Positions 52,025-59,459 of a DNA stretch of 64,000 nt are shown piece by piece. The notes beneath the pieces were generated by a model that saw only the letters and a list, made by a program, of their open reading frames with translations, had not been told where the DNA came from and made no database searches. Location of the stretch: contig CAYRDC010000002.1 in the NCBI GenBank assembly GCA_964422925.1, forward strand, positions 121,585-185,584, read 5' to 3'. The position numbers were made by a program, and so were the translations under genes. The stretch comes from CAYRDC01 sp964422925 (GTDB taxonomy: Bacteria; Bacteroidota; Bacteroidia; Chitinophagales; S012-47). Numbering within the stretch: the stretch's first letter is position 1; every line of letters starts with the position of its first letter.

Positions 52025-52291
52025 TGGCCTTTAGCCTTTGGCTGTTGGCTGACGGGTTTGCTGCCTTGTGGCAGGGGCAATGCCTTGGCTGCCAGGGCGC
52101 ATCACCCTGTCCTGCTATTAAAAGCTCACTCCTAAGAACTAAAAGCCAAGAGCTCAAAAAATCCTTGTTCTGGTTGCGGGTATTTATTGTTCGGCCCCCT
52201 CTCCCTTCCCTGCCAGCGGAATGTCAGGGTGTCCTGCGGGCGGGGGAAGTTGTTTTTTTTAAATGCGTCCTTCGGCTTCGCTCAGGACAGC
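52025..52291. other. Repeat-rich leader-distal flank of the CRISPR array
   Basis: No gene. It holds TTGGC/GCCAA-rich inverted arms (CCTTTAGCCTTTGGCTGTTG near 52028 against CTAAAAGCCAAGAGC near 52139-52153). A degenerate repeat core (ATCCTTGTTCTGGTTGC, 52166-52182) and a GTCCT...AGGAC palindrome with TTCGGCTTCGCTC at 52267-52288 are also present. It looks like older array sequence overgrown by palindromic elements. Confidence 0.5.
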
Positions 52292-52322
52292 GTCTTAATC
52301 CTTGTTCTAGTGGACCATGCTC

Positions 52323-52460
52323 ATTTTGGTAGCTGGTATTGAGTAGTGAGTAGTTAGACCGGGACTGTGCCCTTGGGCAATGATGTGGCGGCTCAGCTGC
52401 GGGCCTGCCTTCGGGCAGTCATTTGTACCAGCTACCAGCTACCGGCTACTCACTACTACC
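52323..52460. repeat. Palindromic element inside the array, copy 1
   Basis: Arms rich in GGTAGCTGGTA and TAGTGAGTAG at the left return inverted as TACTCACTACTACC and TACCAGCTACCAGC at the right, around a GC-rich core with a CTGCC/GGCAG hairpin. It sits between two trimmed CRISPR repeats. Unit length with the repeat core is 163 bp. Confidence 0.75.
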
Positions 52461-52485
52461 ATCCTTGTTCTAGTGGACCATGCTC

Positions 52486-52648
52486 ATTTTGGTAGCTGGT
52501 ATTGAGTAGTGAGTANNNNNNNNNNNNNNNNNNNNNNNNNNNNNNNNNNNNNNNNNNNNNNNNNNNNNNNNNNNNNNNNNNNNNNNNNNNNNNNNNNNNN
52601 NNNNNNNNNNNNNNNCCAGCTACCAGCTACCGGCTACTCACTACTACC
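52486..52648. repeat. Palindromic element inside the array, copy 2, with gap
   Basis: Starts with the same 30 bases as copy 1 (52486-52515), then the N run, then the same right arm (52616-52648). The centre is unknown. Confidence 0.75.
52516..52615. other. Assembly gap, 100 N
   Basis: Exactly 100 N, the usual placeholder for an unknown length. The gap falls inside a tandem palindromic unit. The true array may be longer. Confidence 0.97.
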
Positions 52649-52824
52649 ATCCTTGTTCTAGTGGACCATGTTCTCGGAGTTAAATACGTGGTCTGAATGA
52701 GCCAAGTCTGCAAAGTCTTAATCCTTGTTCTAGTGGACCATGTTCTCGGAGCTATCGTTGCATTGGGTTTCACTCAGGTGAGACTCAGTCTTAATCCTTG
52801 TTCTAGTGGACCATGTTCTCGGAG

Positions 52825-53006
52825 AGCTGTTTTTTACAATCTACTGGTTTTCAGTGCCGTAAGGCTTATTTTTCCCCGGAGATTTTTGCGGTTTTCGGGC
52901 ATTCCGGCCGTTTTACCGATTAAATATACAAAAATTGTTGTTAAAACAATCATCTTCCTGTTCAGGATTGAGAGTGCGAAACCGATTAAATATACAAAAA
53001 TTGTTG
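52825..53006 (-). promoter_or_regulatory. CRISPR leader
   Basis: A/T-rich region between the last repeat and cas2. It holds the segment shared with 44804-44898 next to the repeat, and a perfect 36-bp direct repeat further out. Promoter-like TTG-N18-TATATTTA occurs in each copy on the minus strand, directed into the array. Confidence 0.75.
52915..52950 (-). repeat. 36-bp leader direct repeat, copy 1
   Basis: Identical to 52981-53016. Plus-strand text starts ACCGATTAAATATACAAAAA and ends TTGTTGTTAAAACAAT. Read on the minus strand it contains a promoter-like TTG ... TATATTTA and the inverted repeat ATTGTT/AACAAT. Confidence 0.85.
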
Positions 53007-53016
53007 TTAAAACAAT
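52981..53016 (-). repeat. 36-bp leader direct repeat, copy 2
   Basis: Exact copy of 52915-52950, 30 bp away. Its last ten bases overlap the final codons and TAA of cas2. Confidence 0.85.
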
Positions 53017-53654
53017 AGCACTTTTTCGCGGTCGAGCACCCATTCCATATCCAGTTGGCGGCCAATCATTTTCAGCCGGTTGATTTCGGTTTCTGAAAGG
53101 GGGATCATCAATATGCTGTCTGACGGGCCGAGGGCATTGTTCAGCCTGTTGAATGATTCGTGTATGAGCTGAAAATGTTTACGGTGAAATTCTGCCATAA
53201 ACACTGATTTCTGAACCCGGCAGCATCCTTTTTCTTCCAGGTAGTCGGCTATTTTTTTCCGAAGACGGTTGTCGGTAATGTCATAGCATATGAGGCATAT
53301 CATGGTCAGGTTTTTTCGGGTTTTATCCGGTTGCAGGAAATGGTTTACGGCATTCAGTTTTTCCTGCAGGGTTATGGTTACACCTTCCCGGCCTGAAAGG
53401 CGGTTTTTTTGTGGTTTTTTTCCGGCAGGGGGTTTTTCTTTTTCAGTTTTTTTCCGGGCAATTTCTGTAAGTTCTTTCTGAAGTTGTTTTATTTCCCTGA
53501 AAATGGCTTTTACCTCCGGGTCGTCCGGATTGTCGACCAGCGGCCCGAGGCTGTCTTCAGGGTATTGCTGGCGGCTTTTTTTTTGTTCGAGCAGTTGGTT
53601 AAGGTGCCGCCACAGCTTTTCAAATTTTTCAAATAACCACCTGATCCGGTTCAT
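53007..53654 (-). CDS. cas2: Cas2 with long N-terminal extension
   Basis: The last 98 residues are a normal Cas2 (MICLICYDITDNRLRKKIADYL, catalytic-site Asp 125, SVFMAEFHRKHF). Ahead of it the open frame continues 117 residues with a helical, basic, coiled-coil-like part (EVKAIFREIKQLQKELTEIA, then KKPQKNRLSGRE). If Cas2 began at its own ATG (53303) a 325-bp gap would follow cas1 in an otherwise tight operon, whereas the long form overlaps cas1 by 26 bp. I therefore call a fusion. Cas2 is the structural partner of Cas1 in spacer acquisition. Confidence 0.8.
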   Translation of the reverse strand: MNRIRWLFEKFEKLWRHLNQLLEQKKSRQQYPEDSLGPLVDNPDDPEVKAIFREIKQLQKELTEIARKKTEKEKPPAGKKPQKNRLSGREGVTITLQEKLNAVNHFLQPDKTRKNLTMICLICYDITDNRLRKKIADYLEEKGCCRVQKSVFMAEFHRKHFQLIHESFNRLNNALGPSDSILMIPLSETEINRLKMIGRQLDMEWVLDREKVLLF

Positions 53655-54636
53655 TTTTTTTACCGGTTATAGTGCCGGCCAGGGCATGGGAATCGTCCTG
53701 GATATGCGTGTAGCGCGACCTGCGCCTGCCGTGCCATTGTTCAATTTCTTCCATATAAAGGTTAAAGGCCTGCACTACCAGTTTTTTCCCGGGACCTTCG
53801 AGCCAGTAGCCGTTGTTCCTGAAGGTAAACATGGATTCATCCGGTATATGGCGGAAGCACAGGTGCAGGGTTACGGCATCGGCCCAGATGCGGTATTGTT
53901 CAATCAGGTCAAATACCAGAACCGGGCGGTTGTATTCATTGCGGTGCATAATACCGAGGTATGGGTCAATGCCGGCAGTGATAAGCGCGGATTCCACGCG
54001 GGCGTAAAGGATTCCGTAGAGGTAGTTGAGTATGCAGTTAAACATATCGCGTGCCGGCCGTTTGCTTCTTTTTTCAAACCGGTATGGTTCGGGCACTATC
54101 TGTCCCAGGCATTGGAAATAAGCTCTGGCCGCGCTACCCTCGAGGCCGCGCAGGCGGCCGTGGGTTTCTTTTCGGGTAAAGGTTTCGGAAGCGGTGTTTT
54201 CCATTGCCTGCTTGGCCTCGGCAAGTGATTCGGTGGCTTTCACCACGATATCGCTGAGGGAAGGGCGGTCGTGCGCCAGGCTTTTGAGCAGGCTGATCTG
54301 GCGGTCGCACTTTTCAACCAGCATTTGCCTGATCATATTGTTGGCCGCGGGGCTCTGCACCCAGGCCAGTTGTTTGATGCGTATGTCTGAAATGCTGCCG
54401 AAGCGGTGAGACCAGATGCGCCCGGCAGGCTGGCCGTCACGGAAGGCAAAAATAACGTCTATCTGGTGGTTTACGGCCAGGATGGCCGCGTGGGTGGTAA
54501 TGCTGGTTCCCTGGTGGAGCACAATGGCCCGGACTTTGGAAGGGGCCAGTTTGCGTTCGCCATCTTTGTTCTTTACCAGAAAGGCGCCTTCCCGGGTATG
54601 CACCGAGGTACCGTATGTGCTGATGATGGCGATCAT
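53629..54636 (-). CDS. cas1: CRISPR integrase Cas1
   Basis: A complete 335-aa Cas1. Metal ligands E166 (GRLRGLEGSAARAYF), H231 (LGIMHRNEYNRP) and D243 with E246 (VFDLIEQYR) are in place, so acquisition should work. N-terminal beta domain ISTYGTSVHTREGAFLV is normal. No reverse transcriptase is fused, unlike some type III Cas1. It follows csm6 by 6 bp. Confidence 0.96.
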   Translation of the reverse strand: MIAIISTYGTSVHTREGAFLVKNKDGERKLAPSKVRAIVLHQGTSITTHAAILAVNHQIDVIFAFRDGQPAGRIWSHRFGSISDIRIKQLAWVQSPAANNMIRQMLVEKCDRQISLLKSLAHDRPSLSDIVVKATESLAEAKQAMENTASETFTRKETHGRLRGLEGSAARAYFQCLGQIVPEPYRFEKRSKRPARDMFNCILNYLYGILYARVESALITAGIDPYLGIMHRNEYNRPVLVFDLIEQYRIWADAVTLHLCFRHIPDESMFTFRNNGYWLEGPGKKLVVQAFNLYMEEIEQWHGRRRSRYTHIQDDSHALAGTITGKKNEPDQVVI

Positions 54637-54642
54637 GTTTCG

Positions 54643-56079
54643 TCATTCTGTGAGAATAAGTTGCCGCATGGTTTCTATTATAATATCCTTTATATGGAAT
54701 TCTTTCATTTTCAGGAACCGGGATAATTCGTCCAGGAACGGCTTGAGCTTTCCGTTGAGTTTTCCTTCAATTTTATCCTTTGAAATACCTTCCAGGTAAT
54801 GAGCGATTTCGTTTCTTAGCAGCGAGAGCTGGTTCAGTTTATTAAAAAGGGTTTCTTCTGTTGCGGTAAACAATTCAGGACGGCCATGTTCCCTTGCGTA
54901 TTTAAGAATGAATTTATAGACGAGCCGTCCCGGGATGTCGGTCCGGAGCGTACCGCGGTTTATATTTACACTATTCAGGTAATTCAGCAGTTCAGGATTT
55001 TTTGCCAGTAGTCTGTTCCATTGCTCATGCCCGCTGTTCTCATCGTACAGTACTTCTTCGCCTAGATATTCCTCCACCCGTGGTTTCAGGATATTTTCAG
55101 CCAGGGTGAACACACGAAGTATGAACGAAGACCATGCATTGCGCCTGTCCTGCCAAAGAATGTTGGCCATCAGGGCCTGCTGGCGGAAGAATTTGTCATC
55201 AGGATGAAAATGGCGGTCAATTTCCCGGGCAGTTTTACGTAGTGGTAAATCAGTTTTCAGTTTGTCAATAATTTTTCTTGATTTTTGAAAATCAAGCAGC
55301 AAAATGGACTGCATAAGGTCGGCAAGCTTGCATAAAGAATCCGATACTTTTCTGCCCATTTGGCTTATTGCGCTGTAATTTTCATTTTCAAGGCTGTTCA
55401 AAAGATTAGACCGGAGGGATGACAACAGTACCTGCCTGGGGAATACTGATTGCAGGGGTCTCGTTTCCCCTTCCGGCAGGGTGAGGTATTCAGGTGCTTT
55501 GTCGAAATAAGCAATGGCCCGTAAAAGGACGGCTGTATTAATGGCGTCAATACCGCCCTGGAGGAGCAGCCAGCAATGCATGTCTTTTTTTATTCCGGCT
55601 TCCTGCACCAGTTTTGGCCAGAGATTCTTGTACTGGGTGTCCAGTTCCACCAGATTGCCCGTAACGGGGATATTGTATATGTCAAACAAATGGCCGTATT
55701 CAAGTTTCATCCAATGCTTCAGCAGCTCTCCCATGTAGAATGTATCATTCCTTTTGTGACGGTCGGCCGCCAGGTTGTCTGCTGACTGGTCGGTAGAAAT
55801 AATAATAAATTTTACAGGGGTTTCCCGGTTCAATCCCGATTTTTCGTTGATAAACTCCAGGCCGGGCAGGATAATGGGCCATCGGATCCATTCTTTACAG
55901 GTTTTATAATTGTTTAGGAGCAGCTCGCAGGCCTGCCTGACATTTTTTAGTTCGAGCAGACCGTCAGGCGCAGGCCTGTACTCCAGATTGTGCAGTTTCA
56001 GCCATCCAATAGTGTCCGGTTCCCTGGAAAGTTTCAGGTCACGGGTTCCCAGCGTGCAAATAATTACATTGTTTTCCAT
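54643..56079 (-). CDS. csm6: Csm6/Csx1-type CARF-HEPN ribonuclease
   Basis: A 478-aa ancillary nuclease. The N-terminal 190 residues have a CARF-like Rossmann pattern (IICTLGTRDL, FIIISTDQSADN, LLLQGGIDAINTAVLL) for binding cyclic oligoadenylate made by Cas10. The C-terminus carries the HEPN motif RNEIAH (R422-x4-H427). When activated it should cut RNA non-specifically. CARF similarity is by pattern and less certain than the HEPN motif; position in the csm operon supports the call. Confidence 0.82.
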   Translation of the reverse strand: MENNVIICTLGTRDLKLSREPDTIGWLKLHNLEYRPAPDGLLELKNVRQACELLLNNYKTCKEWIRWPIILPGLEFINEKSGLNRETPVKFIIISTDQSADNLAADRHKRNDTFYMGELLKHWMKLEYGHLFDIYNIPVTGNLVELDTQYKNLWPKLVQEAGIKKDMHCWLLLQGGIDAINTAVLLRAIAYFDKAPEYLTLPEGETRPLQSVFPRQVLLSSLRSNLLNSLENENYSAISQMGRKVSDSLCKLADLMQSILLLDFQKSRKIIDKLKTDLPLRKTAREIDRHFHPDDKFFRQQALMANILWQDRRNAWSSFILRVFTLAENILKPRVEEYLGEEVLYDENSGHEQWNRLLAKNPELLNYLNSVNINRGTLRTDIPGRLVYKFILKYAREHGRPELFTATEETLFNKLNQLSLLRNEIAHYLEGISKDKIEGKLNGKLKPFLDELSRFLKMKEFHIKDIIIETMRQLILTE

Positions 56080-56106
56080 GGATGTCTTTTGAGCGGTTAT
56101 GGCGTA

Positions 56107-57201
56107 TCAGTCGGTAATTTCCAGTTTCACAAACCCCAGGGGTTCGCCCAGGGAAGTCATTTTGCGGGTTTTGGGGAATGGCGTGTCAGTGCGGTTGGCC
56201 CTGCGTGATGCCTTGATAATTTTTTCATACAGCTCCTGGGGCACCAGGTCTTCGTCCGAGGCCCAGTCACCGGTCATCCAGTTCCAGCCGGAGCCGTACG
56301 ACATGCGCATGATACAGGATGTTTCATTATTCAGGGATTTTGCCTGCCCGAGAAGTCCGGTAATATGTTCAATGTAGTCCTGGCCAGGGTCTGCAATAGT
56401 GCCTGTTTCGGAATCCCATATATCCTCCTTTTCAGCCTTCAGCAGATCTATGGTTTGATCGTTTATCATACGCATAAAATTGGCCGGCTCCAGCAGGTCC
56501 CAGTTTACATGCCGGAATTGATGGTTATTTCTCAGGGTGGTGTCGAGGGTCAGGGAGAAGGTAGCTACAGACTCCGGTGGAATAACTTCAATTAATTGGG
56601 TGACCTCCTGTTTGATTACCCATTCCTCATTCTTCAGGTTCAAAACCACGGCAGTGCGTGCTTCGGTGCGGTTGGGGAAATGGGCATCTCCCACCCGGAA
56701 AAACCGTCCGCTATCGAAGTTTGGATTTTTCCCCATAAGTTTTTTATTCAGTGGCTTGTCCGGATACTTTTTGTCGAATTGAATCAGGTCTTCCGGAATG
56801 GGCTGTGGCAGTTTCTTGAGCAGTTCGCTGACAAACCAGGCAGTGCGCATGGCTCCTTTGATGGAAGAACCGGGTGCCAGCGGGCCAAGCGTGGTATGCA
56901 GTTGCAGGCGGAGTTCCCTGGTTTGGCCGGGGCCGCCTTCCAGGGGTAAGATGCGGGCTGCAATATCTTCCGGTATTAGGTCTCGTTTTACGGTTCTCAA
57001 CAGGTCCAGAACACTTTCTCCCCGTTCAATGCGCATGGTCCATGCCTGAATGCGTTGCTCGCCAATAATTTGCAGCACTTTCTCCGGGTCGATGATGGCC
57101 AGCCGCCAGGGGTTGCTGAAGACAAGGAATTCCGAGTCTTTCCGTATCACTTCCCCCGTGCCGATATGCAGGGGGGTCAGGGTGGTCAGTTTAATTTTCA
57201 T
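56107..57201 (-). CDS. csm5: Csm5, type III-A RAMP subunit
   Basis: Starts at ATG 57201 (MKIKLTTLTPLHIGTGE), 364 aa. RAMP G-rich features LHIGTGEVIR and PGSSIKGAMRTAW identify a Csm5-type subunit that caps the crRNA 3' end of the Csm complex. The frame extends 64 codons upstream across csm4, with cysteine-rich, non-family sequence, so I reject that start. It overlaps csm4 by 11 bp. Confidence 0.9.
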   Translation of the reverse strand: MKIKLTTLTPLHIGTGEVIRKDSEFLVFSNPWRLAIIDPEKVLQIIGEQRIQAWTMRIERGESVLDLLRTVKRDLIPEDIAARILPLEGGPGQTRELRLQLHTTLGPLAPGSSIKGAMRTAWFVSELLKKLPQPIPEDLIQFDKKYPDKPLNKKLMGKNPNFDSGRFFRVGDAHFPNRTEARTAVVLNLKNEEWVIKQEVTQLIEVIPPESVATFSLTLDTTLRNNHQFRHVNWDLLEPANFMRMINDQTIDLLKAEKEDIWDSETGTIADPGQDYIEHITGLLGQAKSLNNETSCIMRMSYGSGWNWMTGDWASDEDLVPQELYEKIIKASRRANRTDTPFPKTRKMTSLGEPLGFVKLEITD

Positions 57202-58231
57202 TTTCTTCCATGATTTTAACAGGGATAAACACGCAGCGCCCGTCCCGGTACACCGGATGGGCAATGGCCTCTGATTCGGGCCTGAGGTCCAGCAGGCGTC
57301 CTTTGGGTGCCGTGCCGGCTGACAGCACACTGGCTTCCGTGAGCATGCGCACACGCTTTTTCCGGTAATGCCGGAAAGCCGGGTCGGCACCACCCGCTAT
57401 GTAGCCGCCCCTTTCCGTCACCAGGTAAGCCGATTGTTCCCACCGGATTTGCGGGGTTTCTTCCGGGGCGGGGTTATACAGCCCGAGGCACATCCAGGCA
57501 TCCGCCTCATCAGGCAGTTCAAGGCTGATGCTGCCGAAATCAGGCCGGAACATACCGTTTCCCACGCTGCGGTCGGTGCCGATGCCTTCGTCACCGAGCA
57601 GCCGGAAACAGGCTTCGAGCTGCGCCCGCGAGTTTTCACCGGTCCATTCCACCAGGGCAAATAACCCGGCTCCCGGGCTGAAATGGATGCGTTCCACGCT
57701 GTATGGGGTGGGGTCTTCCTGCTGGCGGTCCCTGGGTATGCTTACCCGTTCCTGGGTCATTTTGCTGAACAAGGACCGGTTGGCTGCCGGCTGGTTCCAT
57801 AGAAACAGCCCGTTTTTGGCCAGGCACTCCTTCTCCACCGGTATTTTCCCGGTGGTGTTCAGCAATTGCTCAAACAGTTCTTTTTCAATGTACCGGAGTT
57901 TTTTCAGCATTTTACTGTCTTTCCCTTCGGGCATTGGCTCCCCGTTTTCCAGCAGCTGCACGGGTATTTTCTGCATGGGTTTCGGGAAGAACAGGTGCTC
58001 GCCAATGAAGGGGAAGGCCGAACTGATGCGGAAGCTGTCGAGAAAGGCTGCATCCAGTTCTTCCCCGTACAGCATTTTTCCGGCCGCGAAAAGGGCTGCT
58101 TTCAGTGTGTCGGAATGGAGTACCGTTTCGCTGGATTCATAACTGTCCGGCCTGGGTCCGCCCAGGTGCAGGGGGGTGCTAAAGCAGAGCTTCACGATGT
58201 CGTATGTTTTTTCCGGCATGTTATCTGGCAT
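57191..58231 (-). CDS. csm4: Csm4, type III-A RAMP subunit
   Basis: A 346-aa RAMP protein that binds the crRNA 5' handle beside Cas10. It opens YDIVKLCFSTPLHLGG (the RAMP first strand plus LHLGG), and has SDTLKAALFAAGK, FPFIGEHLFFPKP and DEGIGTDRSVGNGMF (G-rich loop) as in Csm4. Gene order and size fit. Confidence 0.9.
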   Translation of the reverse strand: MPDNMPEKTYDIVKLCFSTPLHLGGPRPDSYESSETVLHSDTLKAALFAAGKMLYGEELDAAFLDSFRISSAFPFIGEHLFFPKPMQKIPVQLLENGEPMPEGKDSKMLKKLRYIEKELFEQLLNTTGKIPVEKECLAKNGLFLWNQPAANRSLFSKMTQERVSIPRDRQQEDPTPYSVERIHFSPGAGLFALVEWTGENSRAQLEACFRLLGDEGIGTDRSVGNGMFRPDFGSISLELPDEADAWMCLGLYNPAPEETPQIRWEQSAYLVTERGGYIAGGADPAFRHYRKKRVRMLTEASVLSAGTAPKGRLLDLRPESEAIAHPVYRDGRCVFIPVKIMEENEN

Positions 58232-58239
58232 TTGGTTTA

Positions 58240-58983
58240 CTAATTGGTTTCCGGCAGATATTCCCGGTAAGCCCGCAGTGTTTCAATAACCTCTTTGTAC
58301 TTGCCGGTCAGGTCGTTTTCATCCGCTTCGCCCAGGTAAAAATCCATGGTGCGTTCTTTGACAGAAGTAATATTGAAAGCCACCTTACCGCTGCCGCGTG
58401 AACCGCTGCCTCCCAGGTAATCATCGCTGACCAGGCGAAGGCCGCGGAATACGTTGTTAATCAGTTCCGGTTCATCGTCATTGCTCCAGATGTTCAGCAC
58501 TATGTCGAGTACGAATTTCGCCCCGGCAGGAACTCTTTCTAACTGCCTGGGATTAGCCTTTGAAGTTACCCTGTCAATGACCACTTCCGTTTTGGATTCG
58601 GTGTAGGGCAGGTCGGTGTCTTTAAAAGAATCAATATCGGTAATGATTTCTCCGTCCCGGACAATCACGCGGGAAGGCCTTTGGTGTTCGCCAATGGTGC
58701 CGAATAGCTTAGTGGCAACCGCGTTGATATCCTTTCCCGGGCCGTTTGTTACATCTTGCATATTGGCGTTTTTATCATAGGACTGATCGGCAATTTCCAT
58801 GAGGGAACGCATTTTGCCTTTCAGAGAACTGCCCGGAATATAAGGTTTGTTATTAAAAGGATTCCGGATAACCATATTATCCGGGCCGCCAATGCCCATG
58901 CTGGAATTGGTACCGCCAATATGCAGTCCCGTTACCGCGATAATGGTACCGCTGAACAATATCTTTTTTTGTAAACTTTCCAT
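58240..58983 (-). CDS. csm3: Csm3, target-RNA cleaving backbone subunit
   Basis: Starts at ATG 58983 (a TTG lies three codons upstream), 247 aa. TGLHIGGTNS, IGGPDNMVIRNPF and YIPGSSLKGKMRSLME match the Csm3 pattern. D35 in GGPDNMV aligns with the catalytic Asp of Csm3, so target RNA cleavage at 6-nt steps should be active. Several copies line the crRNA. Confidence 0.95.
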   Translation of the reverse strand: MESLQKKILFSGTIIAVTGLHIGGTNSSMGIGGPDNMVIRNPFNNKPYIPGSSLKGKMRSLMEIADQSYDKNANMQDVTNGPGKDINAVATKLFGTIGEHQRPSRVIVRDGEIITDIDSFKDTDLPYTESKTEVVIDRVTSKANPRQLERVPAGAKFVLDIVLNIWSNDDEPELINNVFRGLRLVSDDYLGGSGSRGSGKVAFNITSVKERTMDFYLGEADENDLTGKYKEVIETLRAYREYLPETN

Positions 58984-59012
58984 TGTATGCAATTTTTTAT
59001 CAGTGATTAAAA

Positions 59013-59459
59013 TTATTTTCCTCCGTATGCTTTGTGGTAGGCCAGAATGGCTTCCATTAACAGCATCAGATTTTCATATTGCTTTTTTCCTTTTTCTCCT
59101 GGTTCAATAAGATCATAAGCCTTATTGAAGAATTCTTTAAAAAGTTGCATACCTTCCCTCTTATGCCTTCCTGCATTATATGCCAATTTGGGCTTCAGCA
59201 GGAGAAAAGCAGTTTTTTCATTATCAAAACCTTTTAGTTGAATTCTTTTCATCTCACCATACACATTCCGGATTTGTGAGGTGGATATCCCATTGAATTT
59301 GTGGCTAATTATTTTGCCGAACTTATCAGCAAATCGTACGGCATCCCGGTCCAGCCCTTTTTTTATCCAGTCCGGGTTGAAATGCTGCAGCAGATTATGT
59401 CCCTGCTGTTGATGTTGACCGCCCTGCTGTCGGTAGCGTTGATTTCTTTCTTGTGCCAT
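59013..59459 (-). CDS. csm2: Csm2, small subunit of the Csm complex
   Basis: A 148-aa helical protein with a Gln-rich start (QQGGQHQQQGHNL) followed by the Csm2 fold (FADKFGKIISHKFNGISTSQIRNVYGE, LLKPKLAYNAGRH). Its ATG shares one base with the cas10 stop (TGATG), so translation is coupled. Small subunits stack along the target RNA. Confidence 0.93.
   Translation of the reverse strand: MAQERNQRYRQQGGQHQQQGHNLLQHFNPDWIKKGLDRDAVRFADKFGKIISHKFNGISTSQIRNVYGEMKRIQLKGFDNEKTAFLLLKPKLAYNAGRHKREGMQLFKEFFNKAYDLIEPGEKGKKQYENLMLLMEAILAYHKAYGGK

Larger units (their letters stand above)
52292..52824 (-). CRISPR. CRISPR array of the type III-A locus, invaded by palindromic elements
   Basis: Repeat length is 37 bp (GTCTTAATCCTTG...CATGTTCTCGGAG on the plus strand). 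Intact copies lie at 52715-52751 and 52788-52824; trimmed copies start at 52292, 52461 and 52649. Two normal spacers exist: 52680-52714 (35 bp) and 52752-52787 (36 bp), both next to the leader and so the newest. The other intervals are 138-bp palindromic elements. The leader is on the right, so crRNA is made from the minus strand, co-directional with the cas genes. Confidence 0.88.

Noticed and set aside
52697..53083. Plus-strand frame through the CRISPR repeats and leader
   Set aside because: It translates CRISPR repeats (NPCSSGPC-like repeats) and leader sequence, so it is not a protein gene.
56107..57393. Longer csm5 frame beginning inside csm4
   Set aside because: The 64 extra codons are antisense-free but lie fully inside csm4 in another frame and are cysteine-rich. 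The conserved Csm5 N-terminus starts at ATG 57201.
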